30,144 nucleotides of DNA from Leptospira gomenensis. Lineage in GTDB: Bacteria; Spirochaetota; Leptospiria; Leptospirales; Leptospiraceae. The translations under genes and the position numbers were made by a program. Shown piece after piece: positions 12,147 through 20,283 of this stretch. Each line of letters starts with the position of its first letter. Position 1 is the first letter of the stretch. A model generated the notes under the pieces. The model was not told the origin of the DNA. It saw nothing but the letters and a program-made list of their open reading frames with translations, and did not search any database. Where the stretch lies: contig NZ_RQFA01000041.1 of assembly GCF_004770155.1 (NCBI RefSeq), positions 1-30,144 on the forward strand, given 5' to 3'.

Positions 12147-12416
12147 TTAAGAAGCCTGGTTACGGACCAGGGACGCACGAATTCGCAGAAGATTGTTTTT
12201 GATCTTTCGTTTTTGGTCTTCCGTCAGATGGATTTCGTTTCTTTCGGCTCTTTGAATGACGAGATCCGCCTTGGTTACGAATTCCACCGCCGCCTCGTCG
12301 AGAGACTCCCTGTTTTTCTGTTTTTCCCGAAAGACGTTCAACGCTTTTTGAACCTCGATCAGTTCCTGAGTTACCGTTTTGATTTCCAGATCGCGAGTCG
12401 TCATATCGATTTCCAT
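12147..12416 (-). CDS. Small helical protein of unknown function
   Basis: An 89-residue, highly charged and mostly alpha-helical protein (heptad-like EIKTVTQELIEVQKALNVF), with no signal peptide, Cys or recognisable domain. The frame upstream stays open for about 30 codons but offers no ATG, GTG or TTG, so the ATG at 12414-12416 is the earliest start; a second Met four codons later is possible. It ends 45 bases before the nucleotidyltransferase/GT2 gene and may be the first gene of that operon. I do not recognise a family. Confidence 0.6.
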   Translation of the reverse strand: MEIDMTTRDLEIKTVTQELIEVQKALNVFREKQKNRESLDEAAVEFVTKADLVIQRAERNEIHLTEDQKRKIKNNLLRIRASLVRNQAS

Positions 12417-12764
12417 TCGATCGGATTCGGGAGATCCGGATCCGTCTTTGAGGATGTTCTGCGTTTCTTTTTTAGATTCGACCGGGAAATCGATTTTCTG
12501 TACAGAACAATTTTTCCCTTACACGCCACGATTGTTTTTTTCGGGGCGAAGCAGATCGGCTATCTGCGAGCGGCCTACGATTGTTATACGCGGAAGGATT
12601 TCCGTCTTCGATTCGAATTCCGTTTTTCGACCGCGAGGGATCGAAACGGGGTCAAGTTATTGAACACAATAACTTGACCGGAGTTGAGAGCCCGACCCGC
12701 GAACTTCGGCGTATCGTTTTTTTTTGCGGGTCGGTTTCGCGGGGCGCGGCCCGATCCGTTTCGG
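12417..12764. other. Intergenic region with dispersed repeat copy C
   Basis: About 350 bases between mltG and the small helical protein. It contains inverted-repeat copy C at 12650-12679 and a further pairing CCGACCCGC (12692-12700) with GCGGGTCGG (12726-12734), whose loop ends in a run of nine T. No credible gene is seen here; open frames on the + strand are antisense or low-information. Confidence 0.5.
12650..12679 (-). repeat. Dispersed inverted repeat, copy C
   Basis: GGTCAAGTTATTG (12650-12662) and CAATAACTTGACC (12667-12679) are perfect reverse complements around a four-base loop. Read on the - strand, the flanks align with copy B: GGGCTCTCAACTCC before the left arm and CCGTTTCGATCCCTCGCGG after the right arm. 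The long internal loop of copies A and B is missing, so this may be an internally deleted form. It could also act as a transcription terminator between mltG and the next operon. Confidence 0.7.
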
Positions 12765-13781
12765 TCATTCGTAAAGAACGTCGATGTATTTTTTCTTCGC
12801 TTCCAAATGTTCCTTAAGACTTTTTGCGAAGTAGTGATATCCGTCCCCTTTCAGTAGGAAAAATAGATAATCGGTTTCCTTGGGATAAAACGCCGCCTCG
12901 AGCGCGGGGAATCCAGGATTGGAAATGGGCCCGGGCGGAAATCCCTTGTTCAAATAAGTGTTATACGGAGACACGATCTTCAGATCCTTTTCGTAGATCC
13001 TACTGTGGGGCTTGTCAAAAAGATATTGAATCGTCGCGCAGGATTCCAATGGCATATCGCGTTTTAAGCGGTTGTTGAATACTCCGGCCATCAGAGGACG
13101 TTCCTCGTTCCGTTTCGCTTCCCGTTCCACGACCGAAGCCAATATTACGAATTTATGAAGTTCTGTCGGAGATAGATTTTTCGCCTTTTCGATTTTGGCG
13201 ATCCGTACGTAAAAACGTTTGATCATCATCCGTACGATTTTATCCGCGGGGAAGTTGATGGGAACGCTATAGGTTTCCGGAAAAAGATAACCTTCGGCGG
13301 AATTCGCGGGAATTTTGAATTCCCGTAGGAGTTCTGGTTCGCTTGCCGCGAGTAAAAAATCCTGACGTTTGGAGATGATTTTTTTGGAAGCGAGTAGATC
13401 GCCGATCTGACGGTTGTTGTATCCTTCCGGAATCGTAAAATTGACGAGTTTTACTTTTCCTTCCGTGATCACCTGAAGGATCTTTCTCGAATCCATTCCG
13501 TCGTTGAGCTCGTAAAGTCCCTGTTTGATCTTTCCCGCGCTCCTCGTAAATCGAACCAAATAGAGAAAGTATTTGGAAGACTTGATCATTCCGTGTTTGG
13601 ACAGGGTTTCCACGATTTTCGCGGGGTTGTCTCCGGATTCGATAAGAAGATCCAATTTGGTCTGTCCCGATCCTACGGCCCCTCCTTTCAGTTCGTCCAC
13701 GATAAAGAACGCGGTGACGGCCGCCAACAGCAGCCCTCCCAAAAGAATTCCGGAATAGAGTAAAATCTTTTTAAAATTCAT
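12765..13781 (-). CDS. mltG: Endolytic murein transglycosylase MltG
   Basis: A 338-residue protein of normal MltG length. Residues 7-28 are the single N-terminal membrane anchor, with the rest in the periplasm. A LysM-like lobe (about 40-115) precedes the catalytic YceG domain. Diagnostic features: VNFTIPEGYNNRQI, SAEGYLFPETY, the catalytic glutamate E219 in ILASVVEREA, NNRLKRDMPLESCATIQY and SPYNTYLNKGFPPGPISNPG (261-280). MltG cuts nascent glycan strands near the membrane and is thought to set chain length. It follows the HisI-like gene by 58 bases on the same strand, so the two probably share a transcript. Confidence 0.93.
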   Translation of the reverse strand: MNFKKILLYSGILLGGLLLAAVTAFFIVDELKGGAVGSGQTKLDLLIESGDNPAKIVETLSKHGMIKSSKYFLYLVRFTRSAGKIKQGLYELNDGMDSRKILQVITEGKVKLVNFTIPEGYNNRQIGDLLASKKIISKRQDFLLAASEPELLREFKIPANSAEGYLFPETYSVPINFPADKIVRMMIKRFYVRIAKIEKAKNLSPTELHKFVILASVVEREAKRNEERPLMAGVFNNRLKRDMPLESCATIQYLFDKPHSRIYEKDLKIVSPYNTYLNKGFPPGPISNPGFPALEAAFYPKETDYLFFLLKGDGYHYFAKSLKEHLEAKKKYIDVLYE

Positions 13782-13839
13782 AAGTCCTACTAATTTCCTT
13801 CGGCAGGTTCCGGAAGGAATTCAGGGTCAGAATGTGATT

Positions 13840-14403
13840 TCAGTTCTTTTCTGGAAGAAAATTTCTCGGAATCGGAAGTTGTTTCCAGGTTCCTCCGGGA
13901 ATTCTTTCGCGAAAAAAACAGCTGTAATATCCTTCGTGGCATGCAGCCACTTCCTGCACTACTTGATAGACCAGAAACCTCCGGTCGAAAGGAGCAAGGA
14001 TGCGGAGAATTTTCTGAGTATGACCCGAGGTTTCGCCTTTTTTCCAGAGTTGATCGCGGGATCGACTGTAATAGTGGGCAAATCCAGTTTCCAAAGAAAG
14101 TCTTTGGCTTTCCGAGTTTCCGAATGCCTGCATGAGGATTTGACCGTTTTCGTCGATTGTGACGACGGGAATCATTCCGTCTTCGGAAGGAGGCAGGAGT
14201 TCCCGCACTTCGGCCATCTCTAACGGTGCAAAGGTGGTGTGAAGAAACAATATCGTATCTTCGTCGCAATCCACTTCTTCCCGGAATCCGCGGGGAAGTG
14301 CGATTCTGTATCGGGTCAATTCGGTTTCGAAGATGCGTGTGAGCGAGGAGATGGCTCGGTCGGAATCACGTAGTTGTAGGATCGTCAATTTGCGGACATT
14401 CAT
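13840..14403 (-). CDS. HisI-like phosphoribosyl-AMP cyclohydrolase homologue with altered metal motif
   Basis: A 187-residue protein. Residues 77-165 match His[26 protein letters not shown] (111-116), WKKGETSGH (120-128), and C155 and C162 in ACHEGYYSC at the usual spacing of seven. Between them, with no gap relative to the family, the canonical DCDxD is replaced by PFDRR (138-142), so two of three acidic positions and the motif Cys are absent. About 76 N-terminal residues with no recognised domain precede it. It may be a divergent but working histidine enzyme (step 3 of the pathway) or a repurposed homologue. No other his gene is nearby; mltG follows. Short GTGTGGGAACTC repeats lie just upstream of its start. 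Confidence 0.7.
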   Translation of the reverse strand: MNVRKLTILQLRDSDRAISSLTRIFETELTRYRIALPRGFREEVDCDEDTILFLHTTFAPLEMAEVRELLPPSEDGMIPVVTIDENGQILMQAFGNSESQRLSLETGFAHYYSRSRDQLWKKGETSGHTQKILRILAPFDRRFLVYQVVQEVAACHEGYYSCFFRERIPGGTWKQLPIPRNFLPEKN

Positions 14404-14415
14404 CGGAGTACCGGG

Positions 14416-14430
14416 GTGTGGGAACTCCTG
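14416..14430. repeat. Short GGAACTC repeat, variant copy
   Basis: GTGTGGGAACTCCTG, sharing the first 12 bases of the two exact copies at 14565 and 14635. It begins 12 bases upstream of the HisI-like start codon. Confidence 0.5.
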
Positions 14431-14476
14431 CCGCTTTTTCGGTCGGACGATGGATCGATCGGACGGACAACGAAAA

Positions 14477-14491
14477 ACGTAGGAACTCCTA
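14477..14491. repeat. Short GGAACTC repeat, variant copy
   Basis: ACGTAGGAACTCCTA, a variant in which the core pairs as TAGGA/TCCTA. It resembles the TAGGAACTCCTA-type dispersed repeats I associate with Leptospira intergenic DNA. Confidence 0.45.
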
Positions 14492-14564
14492 AAACCAAGA
14501 TTTTCGCTCCTTGCATTCGGTCCATACCAAAGCGACGAAAAGAATACTCCGGACCGCCGGGAAA

Positions 14565-14580
14565 GTGTGGGAACTCACAC
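14565..14580. repeat. GTGTGGGAACTCACAC repeat, exact copy 1
   Basis: Sixteen bases with GTGTG/CACAC arms around GGAACT; identical to the copy 70 bases to the right. Confidence 0.65.
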
Positions 14581-14634
14581 CGTGGATGAAACGAAGAATC
14601 TGCAAATCCCGTTTCCTTGTTCCTAAGAAAAAAA

Positions 14635-14650
14635 GTGTGGGAACTCACAC
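14635..14650. repeat. GTGTGGGAACTCACAC repeat, exact copy 2
   Basis: Identical to the copy at 14565-14580, and each is preceded by an AAA tract. The spacing of exactly 70 bases is close to seven helical turns, but this may be chance. Confidence 0.65.
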
Positions 14651-14779
14651 GAAATCATAGCACAGGATTGTACTCGATCAACCACTCGGTAGTAGTTACG
14701 ACAAGATTCGATTCTAAAAGCGAGACGGGGTTTTGTGGTTTTCGAATCTGTCTTCCGTGTTTTTTCTCTTTCGAATTCG

Positions 14780-14807
14780 TTCGGGGAGAATCTGCATTCC
14801 CCCCGAA
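14780..14807 (-). terminator. Hairpin downstream of ssb
   Basis: TTCGGGGAGAAT (14780-14791) and ATTCCCCCCGAA (14796-14807) pair over 12 positions with one mismatch and a four-base loop, starting seven bases past the ssb stop on the - strand. No T-tract follows in the direction of ssb transcription, so termination is only suggested. Confidence 0.4.
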
Positions 14808-14813
14808 ATGGTT

Positions 14814-15167
14814 TTATGCCGCTTCCCGTTCTTTCCTGGAAGGCAATCCGTCGAAACGCACCGAATGAAGGACGACTTTGATCTTACTTCGATTCCCTCC
14901 GTCTTGTGCCTTCCAACGATCCTGTCTCAATTCTCCGATGATGGTCACTTTTTTTCCTTTCTTGAGATATTCGCTGCAGTTCTCTGCATTTTTATCCCAG
15001 GCCTCGACCTCGATAAAGGAAACTTCGCCCGGACTTTCCGCACTGGACTTGTAATCGTGATTGACCGCAAGCGTAAAGGTTGCTACGGACTTTCCGTTGT
15101 TTAAGGTTTTGAAATCGGGATCCGCAGTCAAATTCCCGTCCATAATGATATGGGATAGATTTTTCAT
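14814..15167 (-). CDS. ssb: Single-stranded DNA-binding protein (short form)
   Basis: A 117-residue OB-fold SSB. The start is the ATG at 15165-15167, supported by AGGAGA nine bases upstream; longer upstream frames have no such signal and give unrelated sequence. Family features: NLSHIIMDGNLTADPDFKTL, VATFTLAVNHDYK, FIEVEAWDKNAENCSEYLKKGKKVTIIGELRQDRW. It binds single-stranded DNA during replication and repair. Oddly, it ends in SRKEREAA right after the OB fold: the flexible linker and acidic DDDIPF-type tip that recruits partner proteins in most bacterial SSBs are absent. Transcribed alone, divergent from the ABC transporter operon. Confidence 0.9.
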   Translation of the reverse strand: MKNLSHIIMDGNLTADPDFKTLNNGKSVATFTLAVNHDYKSSAESPGEVSFIEVEAWDKNAENCSEYLKKGKKVTIIGELRQDRWKAQDGGNRSKIKVVLHSVRFDGLPSRKEREAA

Positions 15168-15358
15168 CTTGTTTCTCCTGTGTAGGGGAAGGAGGTTTCG
15201 TTCCCCTCGCTTTCTCAGGTTCGCGAACGATTCGATTCGTACCGTGGATCGGATTTTTTTTTCGAAAAAAAAAGAATTCGAATTGTGATGAGGAAGAGTC
15301 GGTCGTCGAATCTCGCTCTCCAATCGCTCCGACCACGGCGGTTCTTCCGTCAAACTTC

Positions 15359-15373
15359 TGCGGGAACTCACAC
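15359..15373. repeat. Short GGAACTC repeat, variant copy
   Basis: TGCGGGAACTCACAC, sharing the last 12 bases (GGGAACTCACAC) with the exact copies near 14.6 kb. It lies between ssb and the ABC operon, just upstream of the possible -35 box at 15389. Confidence 0.5.
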
Positions 15374-15388
15374 AAAACTCCCCCGACC

Positions 15389-15419
15389 TTGACACAAATC
15401 AACCGCAAGAACCGCTAAT
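15389..15419 (+). promoter_or_regulatory. Possible sigma-70 promoter for the ABC operon
   Basis: TTGACA at 15389-15394 is a perfect -35 hexamer. The best -10-like match is GCTAAT at 15414-15419 (four of six) at a rather long 19-base spacing, 44 bases before the ABC ATPase start. Plausible but weak. Confidence 0.3.
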
Positions 15420-15463
15420 TTTGTTTTCCAAATCGAAAGAACCCGAAAGATTAGTCTCGCAAA

Positions 15464-16192
15464 ATGGTCCGTAAAAAAACAGAACCCGGGGAAATCGTTT
15501 TCCAAGCCCACGAAATCGGAAAAATTTACAAGATGGGAGAAGTGGAAGTGCAAGCGCTTCAATCCGTAAGTTTAGAATTGCGAACCGGGGAATTCACCGT
15601 CCTGCTCGGTCCATCCGGATCGGGAAAATCCACGCTACTCAACATTTTAGGAGGATTGGATACGCCGTCGTACGGGAGCGTCCGATTTCGGGATCATAAT
15701 CTTTTTTCCGAAAACGAAGAGGGACTGACCGTATTTCGGAGGGACCACGTCGGATTCGTATTCCAATTTTATAATCTAATTCCGAGTTTGACCGCGGTGG
15801 AAAACGTCTCCTTAGTTACGGAACTCGGAAAAAATCCGATGCAACCCGAAGAAGCGCTCCGCCTCGTCGGACTTCTGGATCGGAAGGATCATTTTCCCGC
15901 ACAACTTTCCGGAGGAGAACAACAACGTGTCGCCATCGCGAGAGCGATCGCCAAACGTCCGGATGTCCTTCTTTGCGACGAACCCACCGGAGCCCTGGAC
16001 ATAAAAACCGGAAGAATCGTATTGGACGCGATACAAAAAATCCATTCGGAATTAGGAACAACGACCGTTATAATCACGCATAACGCGGCCATCGCCGAAA
16101 TCGCGGATCGAGTGGTGGAAATGCGGGACGGAACCATCGTCTCCGATCGCAAAAATTCCAAAAAAAAGAAATCCTCGGAATTGAATTGGTGA
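15464..16192 (+). CDS. ABC transporter ATPase, LolD/MacB type
   Basis: A 242-residue nucleotide-binding subunit. Walker [10 protein letters not shown] (about 62-70), Q-loop [17 protein letters not shown], signature [14 protein letters not shown], Walker [13 protein letters not shown] and the H-loop ITHNAA are all intact. The [16 protein letters not shown] and DEPTGALD stretches are typical of the MacB/LolD/FtsE group, which drive mechanotransmission rather than ordinary import. It is the first gene of a three-gene operon; its TGA overlaps the GTG start of the permease. The C-terminus is Lys-rich. Start is the first ATG; no obvious RBS. Confidence 0.92.
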   Translation: MVRKKTEPGEIVFQAHEIGKIYKMGEVEVQALQSVSLELRTGEFTVLLGPSGSGKSTLLNILGGLDTPSYGSVRFRDHNLFSENEEGLTVFRRDHVGFVFQFYNLIPSLTAVENVSLVTELGKNPMQPEEALRLVGLLDRKDHFPAQLSGGEQQRVAIARAIAKRPDVLLCDEPTGALDIKTGRIVLDAIQKIHSELGTTTVIITHNAAIAEIADRVVEMRDGTIVSDRKNSKKKKSSELNW

Positions 16193-18528
16193 AAACCCTC
16201 GATCGAAAAATTCTCCGACAAATCAAAACCCTAAAATCGCAGGGAATCACGATCGCTTTCGTAGTGGCCGCCGGCGTGGGAATTTTCATCGCCTCAAGAA
16301 GCGCTTACGATTCCTTATATTCCGCCCGCGAGAAGTTCTACGTCGGTTCCTCGTTCGCACAAGGATTCGGATCTTTAAAAAAAGCTCCTTCCTCCTTGGC
16401 CGAATCGTTGACCAATCTTCCAGGAATCGGAAGCCTACGGACTCGGATCGTACACGAGGCGGTTTTGGACATACCCGGCGAAACCCTACCCACCGCGGGA
16501 AGATTCGTATCTCTCACAGACAAACTCAATCTTCCCTATCTCCGTTCCGGAAGATATCCCAAAGGAGATTCGGAGGTTTTGTTAAGCGAAGCCTTCGCCC
16601 TCTCCAACAAATTGACGGCGGGCAGTACCGTAGTTGGAATTTTAGAAGGCCAAAAAAGAACCTTTCTCGTAAGCGGAATCGCTCTTTCTCCGGAATACGT
16701 TTATATCTTCCGCTCCGGAAATCCGCTTCCGGACGATAAACATTTCGGAATCCTCTGGATGGACCGCCGAGGAATGGAAGACGCCTTCGGCATGAACGGA
16801 GTCTTCAACGATTTGATCTTCAACTTCGCCCCGAACGCGGACAGACGTTCCGTCTTAGGAAAGATCGACGAACTCCTCGAACCGTACGGAGGATTAGGAT
16901 CCTACGATCGGGATAAACTTCCTTCGCATTCCTTTCTTCGCGACGAGTTCAAACAACTCAGAACGATGGCCTATCTACTTCCGATGATCTTTTTGGGAGT
17001 TGCTGCGTTTCTCCTTCACATCGTTTCCACGAGAATCATCTCCAAAGAAAGGGAACAGATCGCCACACTCAAAGCCCTCGGATATTCGGATCGAACGATC
17101 GGAGTTCATTACATAAAACTAATGTCATTGATCGGCGGAACAGGTTCCCTTCTGGGAGTCGCGCTCGGCGTTTGGTTGGGAGACGCGATGACGGACCTCT
17201 ACGGGGAGTTTTACCGTTTCCCGGAATTAAAATACCGATTCTCCCTACTCCTCGGTCTACAGGGAATTTTGATCGGAATTTTCTCCGGAATATTGGGAGC
17301 CTCGTATTCCGTATTCAAAATCTTGCAACTAGATCCGGCCCAAGCGATGCGTCCGCCGATCCCTTTGAGTTTTCAAAAGTCTAGGATCGAAATTTGGATC
17401 GGAACCTTATCCTCTCAAACGAGGATGATCTTCCGCAACATAACCAGAAGACCGGCCCGAACCCTCATCGCGATATTGGGAGTTTCCACCTCCGTGATGA
17501 TCATGGTATTGGGGATGTTTTCTCAGGACGCGGTCGCCGCAATGATCGAAATGCAGTTCGATCTTTTGCAGCGGGAATCGGTTACGGTCTCTTTTTTAGG
17601 ACCTGTGAACGTCGCCTCGGTGGACGAACTCAAAAATCATCCCGCAGTTTTGGAGGCGGAAGGGTATCGGATGATTCCCGTTCGAATCCGGGTTCGTCAT
17701 AAGACCAAGGAACTCGTCCTCCAGGGAATACCGGAGTACGCGGCATTACGAAGACTCGTGGGGAAAAAAAGAAACGTATTATCGCCGCCGTATTCTGGAA
17801 TATTCTTAAATTCTAATGTAGCGGAAAAACTGGGAATCGAAACCGGAGCGGTGATCCGTTTGGAACTTCTGGAAGGGAATCGCAAAAAGATAGACGTCCG
17901 CGTCGAAGGGTTGGTCGAGGAACTTCTGGGTCAGGGCGCGTATATGGAATTAGGAGCCGCCAATCGTCTGTTAAACGAGACGGAAAGCGTGAACCTAGTC
18001 GCGATACGGACCGATTCCAAACTGGAAGCCGAATTCCTCTCCACTTTAAAAACTGTTCCGAAAATATCCGGAATTTCCACGAGGACGGGCGATCTAAAGG
18101 TTTTTACCGATATAATGCAGCGAAGCGTATTAGCGACCACCATGATTCTTTTCATATTCGCGTCCGTAATATCAATCGGGGTCGTTTATAACACCGCCAT
18201 GATTTCCCTATCCGAACGCGCTTTCGAACTGGGAAGCCTGCGTATATTAGGTTTTACTAAAGAAGAGGTGTTTCGGATTCTAGCGGGGGAATTGGGATTC
18301 GAAATCGTAGCTTCGCTTCCGGTGGGTTGTGTGTTGGGTTATACGTTCGCGTATTTTCTGATGACGACCGTCGAAACCGAAGGATTTAAGGTTCCGTTGA
18401 TCATTTCTTACAGAACGTATGCGATCGCCGTTCTTTGTACTTTGGGAACTTCCGTATTGAGTTACGTAGTATTGTATTCGAAAATAAAAACCATGGATCT
18501 ACTTTCCATCTTAAAGGTAAGGGAATGA
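16189..18528 (+). CDS. FtsX/MacB-family ABC permease, duplicated form
   Basis: About 779 residues. I choose the GTG at 16189, which overlaps the ATPase stop in GTGA (16189-16192); a TTG lies one codon earlier. The architecture is a duplicated FtsX module: one N-terminal membrane segment (about 20-37), a large periplasmic domain, three membrane segments between about 265 and 375, then a fourth N-terminal-type segment (about 427-446), a second periplasmic domain and three C-terminal segments after about 650. This eight-helix layout is seen in large DevC/LolC-like permeases. With the ATPase and downstream adaptor it should form an export or lipoprotein/lipid-handling complex in the inner membrane. 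The substrate is not evident. Confidence 0.88.
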   Translation: MKTLDRKILRQIKTLKSQGITIAFVVAAGVGIFIASRSAYDSLYSAREKFYVGSSFAQGFGSLKKAPSSLAESLTNLPGIGSLRTRIVHEAVLDIPGETLPTAGRFVSLTDKLNLPYLRSGRYPKGDSEVLLSEAFALSNKLTAGSTVVGILEGQKRTFLVSGIALSPEYVYIFRSGNPLPDDKHFGILWMDRRGMEDAFGMNGVFNDLIFNFAPNADRRSVLGKIDELLEPYGGLGSYDRDKLPSHSFLRDEFKQLRTMAYLLPMIFLGVAAFLLHIVSTRIISKEREQIATLKALGYSDRTIGVHYIKLMSLIGGTGSLLGVALGVWLGDAMTDLYGEFYRFPELKYRFSLLLGLQGILIGIFSGILGASYSVFKILQLDPAQAMRPPIPLSFQKSRIEIWIGTLSSQTRMIFRNITRRPARTLIAILGVSTSVMIMVLGMFSQDAVAAMIEMQFDLLQRESVTVSFLGPVNVASVDELKNHPAVLEAEGYRMIPVRIRVRHKTKELVLQGIPEYAALRRLVGKKRNVLSPPYSGIFLNSNVAEKLGIETGAVIRLELLEGNRKKIDVRVEGLVEELLGQGAYMELGAANRLLNETESVNLVAIRTDSKLEAEFLSTLKTVPKISGISTRTGDLKVFTDIMQRSVLATTMILFIFASVISIGVVYNTAMISLSERAFELGSLRILGFTKEEVFRILAGELGFEIVASLPVGCVLGYTFAYFLMTTVETEGFKVPLIISYRTYAIAVLCTLGTSVLSYVVLYSKIKTMDLLSILKVRE

Positions 18529-19403
18529 GAATGAACTTGAAGGAGATGTTCGATCGAATCGTATCGGACAAAAAAATAAGGATCGGTTTCGGCGCGGCGG
18601 CCGCGCTTCTTTTGTTGTGGTTTTTATTCCGACCCAAACCGGTGATTTCCGAAATCGGAAAAATAACCAAAGGAACCTACAAACAAATCGTGGAAGAAGA
18701 GGGAATCACCCGTGTAAAGGAAAAGTTCACCGTGTATTCTCCGGTAAGCGGAATTCTAAAACGGATTCACAAACACGCGGGGGCCGAGGTCAAAAAAGGG
18801 GAAACGATCGCAGTCGTTCGATGGGACTTCGACAAAGCCGTCGTATCGCCTAGCAACGGTAAGGTGCTCAAAATTCTTCGTGAAAGCGAAGGCCCGGTGG
18901 AAATGGGAACTCCCCTTTTGGAAGTCGGCGACACCGAACAACTGGAAATCTCCGCCGAAATTCTCACCCAGGAAGCGGTTCGAATCCACGTCGCAAACCC
19001 GGTGGAAATCGAAGGATGGGGCGGCGGAACCTTAAACGGAAAGGTCAGAATCGTGGAGCCCTCGGCGTTCACCAAAATCTCCTCTTTAGGAGTGGAAGAA
19101 CAAAGAATCCGGGCCATCGTCGATTTCGATCCCCCGGCCGAAATGGGAGAAGGTTTTCGTGTACGTTGTAAAATCACTACGATGATCCGCGAAAACGCTC
19201 TCATCGCGCCGACCGCGGCTTTGTTTCGGGACGGGGAAGATTGGTATGTGTTCAGAGTGGTGAAAAACAAAGCCCGTAAAACAAAAGTTGTACTGGAGGA
19301 TCGAAGCGGAGAAAACGCGCTGATCCGGGACGGTCTGAAAGAAAACGAAGAAGTGATACTTTATCCCGGGGAAGGAATCGGCGAAGGCGTAAAAGTGCGT
19401 TAG
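18525..19403 (+). CDS. HlyD/MacA-type periplasmic adaptor (membrane fusion protein)
   Basis: A 292-residue protein from the ATG at 18525, which overlaps the permease stop in ATGA (18525-18528). One N-terminal membrane segment (about 19-36) is followed by a short membrane-fusion-protein body: a first lipoyl half (TVYSPVSGILKRIHKHAGAE, VKKGETIAVV), a second lipoyl half (VVSPSNGKVLKIL, VEMGTPLLEVGD), a beta-barrel (EISAEILTQEAV...) and a C-terminal membrane-proximal domain (NALIAPTAALFRDGEDWYVF). The helical hairpin between the lipoyl halves is very short. It should couple the ABC permease to an outer-membrane channel, but no TolC-like gene is in the window. Confidence 0.9.
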   Translation: MRMNLKEMFDRIVSDKKIRIGFGAAAALLLLWFLFRPKPVISEIGKITKGTYKQIVEEEGITRVKEKFTVYSPVSGILKRIHKHAGAEVKKGETIAVVRWDFDKAVVSPSNGKVLKILRESEGPVEMGTPLLEVGDTEQLEISAEILTQEAVRIHVANPVEIEGWGGGTLNGKVRIVEPSAFTKISSLGVEEQRIRAIVDFDPPAEMGEGFRVRCKITTMIRENALIAPTAALFRDGEDWYVFRVVKNKARKTKVVLEDRSGENALIRDGLKENEEVILYPGEGIGEGVKVR

Positions 19404-19415
19404 GCGCTTTTACGC
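19387..19415 (+). terminator. Hairpin across the end of the adaptor gene
   Basis: GCGTAAAAGTGC (19387-19398) pairs with GCGCTTTTACGC (19404-19415), all positions matched if one G-T wobble is allowed, with a five-base loop holding the stop codon. Only AAAAT follows, so termination is uncertain. It separates the ABC operon from the convergent sigma-factor operon. Confidence 0.4.
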
Positions 19416-19469
19416 AAAATCGACGTTTGGTAAAGACGAGTCCATACTATAACCCGCACGCACGCACGA

Positions 19470-19739
19470 TCATTTGTCGAGCGCCTCCTCCAATTCCTCG
19501 AAAACTCCAGCGCTCAAAAGATCCGGATCCCTGAAATCGATCAACGAATCCTGAAACCAAAAACCTACGTAAGCGCTCAAACCCAAAAAGAGAACCAGAG
19601 AAGTTCCGACGATCCGTTTGTTTCTAGTTTCCCGTTTATCTCTGCGGATCACGTTAGACGAAATATCTCGGATCCAATCTTCGTCCCGTTTTCTTTTAAG
19701 AATTTCTCCCTTCATAGGAGAAGGATTTTTACTTTTCAT
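19470..19739 (-). CDS. Small single-TM protein, candidate anti-sigma factor (CnrY-like by position)
   Basis: An 89-residue protein with a charged cytoplasmic N-terminus (about 1-42), one membrane segment (about 43-62, IVGTSLVLFLGLSAYVGFWF) and a short acidic outside tail. Its first 11 bases overlap the end of the ECF sigma gene, so it is translationally coupled. Short anti-sigma factors with one membrane helix, such as CnrY (about 95 residues), bind their sigma factor through just such an N-terminal stretch. The call is by size, topology and context; I see no sequence motif that proves it. Confidence 0.6.
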   Translation of the reverse strand: MKSKNPSPMKGEILKRKRDEDWIRDISSNVIRRDKRETRNKRIVGTSLVLFLGLSAYVGFWFQDSLIDFRDPDLLSAGVFEELEEALDK

Positions 19740-20283
19740 AAAATTTCTCCTGTCTACCGACTCGTTTCATCATTTCTTTGCCTCTCGCGGTTCTCGACTT
19801 AACCGTACCGGGTTTTACACCCATCGTATCCGCGATCTGTTTTTCGGAATAACCGGCGAGGTAAAACTCGAGAACTCTTCTGTATTTTTCCGGAATTTGA
19901 ACCAACAAGGATCGAAGAATACCGAACGTTTCCTGGGAATCGGTTTCGGCGTTTCCCGAATTTCCGCCGAGGTTGGAGTGTCCAGAGATAAAGTCTTCCT
20001 CTTTTCTGGATTTGGCCAAACGTTCTGCGCGATCCTCTTCCCGCTTCAGCTTGTCGTTCATACGAAGGGATTCGTTTCTGGCGATCGCATAAAGCCAGGT
20101 GCTCAGTTTCGATTCCTTTCTAAACTGATCCTTTTGAAGGGCCTTGTACGCGCGGAAATAAGTTTCCTGAGCCACGTCGTCGATCGCGTAAGAAAACCTC
20201 TCCGCGAGATTTTTTTCAATCGCAGAGAGGACAACGTCCCGAGTGGAACGAACGATTTCCGTGAATTCGATTTCAGTCATCAT
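19729..20283 (-). CDS. ECF-type RNA polymerase sigma factor
   Basis: A 184-residue sigma factor with region 2 (DDVAQETYFRAYKAL and STWLYAIARNESLRM) in the first 90 residues and region 4 in the last 65 (IPEKYRRVLEFYLAGYSEKQ, then IADTMGVKPGTVKSR, the helix-turn-helix that reads the -35 element). A charged linker joins them. No region 1.1 or 3. Two Met codons start the frame (20281-20283 and 20278-20280); either overlaps the end of the upstream lipoprotein gene, implying coupled translation. Its neighbours, a periplasm-facing Spy/CnrX-like lipoprotein and a small membrane protein, suggest control by an envelope signal. Confidence 0.9.
   Translation of the reverse strand: MMTEIEFTEIVRSTRDVVLSAIEKNLAERFSYAIDDVAQETYFRAYKALQKDQFRKESKLSTWLYAIARNESLRMNDKLKREEDRAERLAKSRKEEDFISGHSNLGGNSGNAETDSQETFGILRSLLVQIPEKYRRVLEFYLAGYSEKQIADTMGVKPGTVKSRTARGKEMMKRVGRQEKFYEK

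Larger units (their letters stand above)
14404..14813. other. Intergenic region between ssb and the HisI-like gene, repeat-bearing
   Basis: About 410 bases with no supported gene. It contains four members of a short repeat (14416-14430, 14477-14491, 14565-14580, 14635-14650) and a hairpin just after the ssb stop codon (14780-14807). The promoter of the HisI-like gene should lie here. Confidence 0.5.

Noticed and set aside
11838..12677. A 279-codon + strand frame
   Set aside because: It is antisense to the nucleotidyltransferase/GT2 gene and the small helical gene and spans the repeat copy C; it has no recognisable domain and no coding-type sequence.
14400..14648. An 82-codon - strand frame next to the HisI-like gene
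   Set aside because: Covers the GTGTGGGAACTCACAC repeats, lacks an RBS and resembles no family.
14814..15408. A longer SSB with an N-terminal extension up to 15395, and the overlapping 138-codon frame
   Set aside because: The AGGAGA at RBS distance from the ATG at 15165-15167 and the family alignment both place the start at 15167; the extension is Arg/Ser-rich noise.
18435..18524. Upstream extension of the HlyD-type adaptor
   Set aside because: It would overlap the permease by 94 bases; the ATGA overlap at 18525 and the membrane anchor position fit the shorter start.
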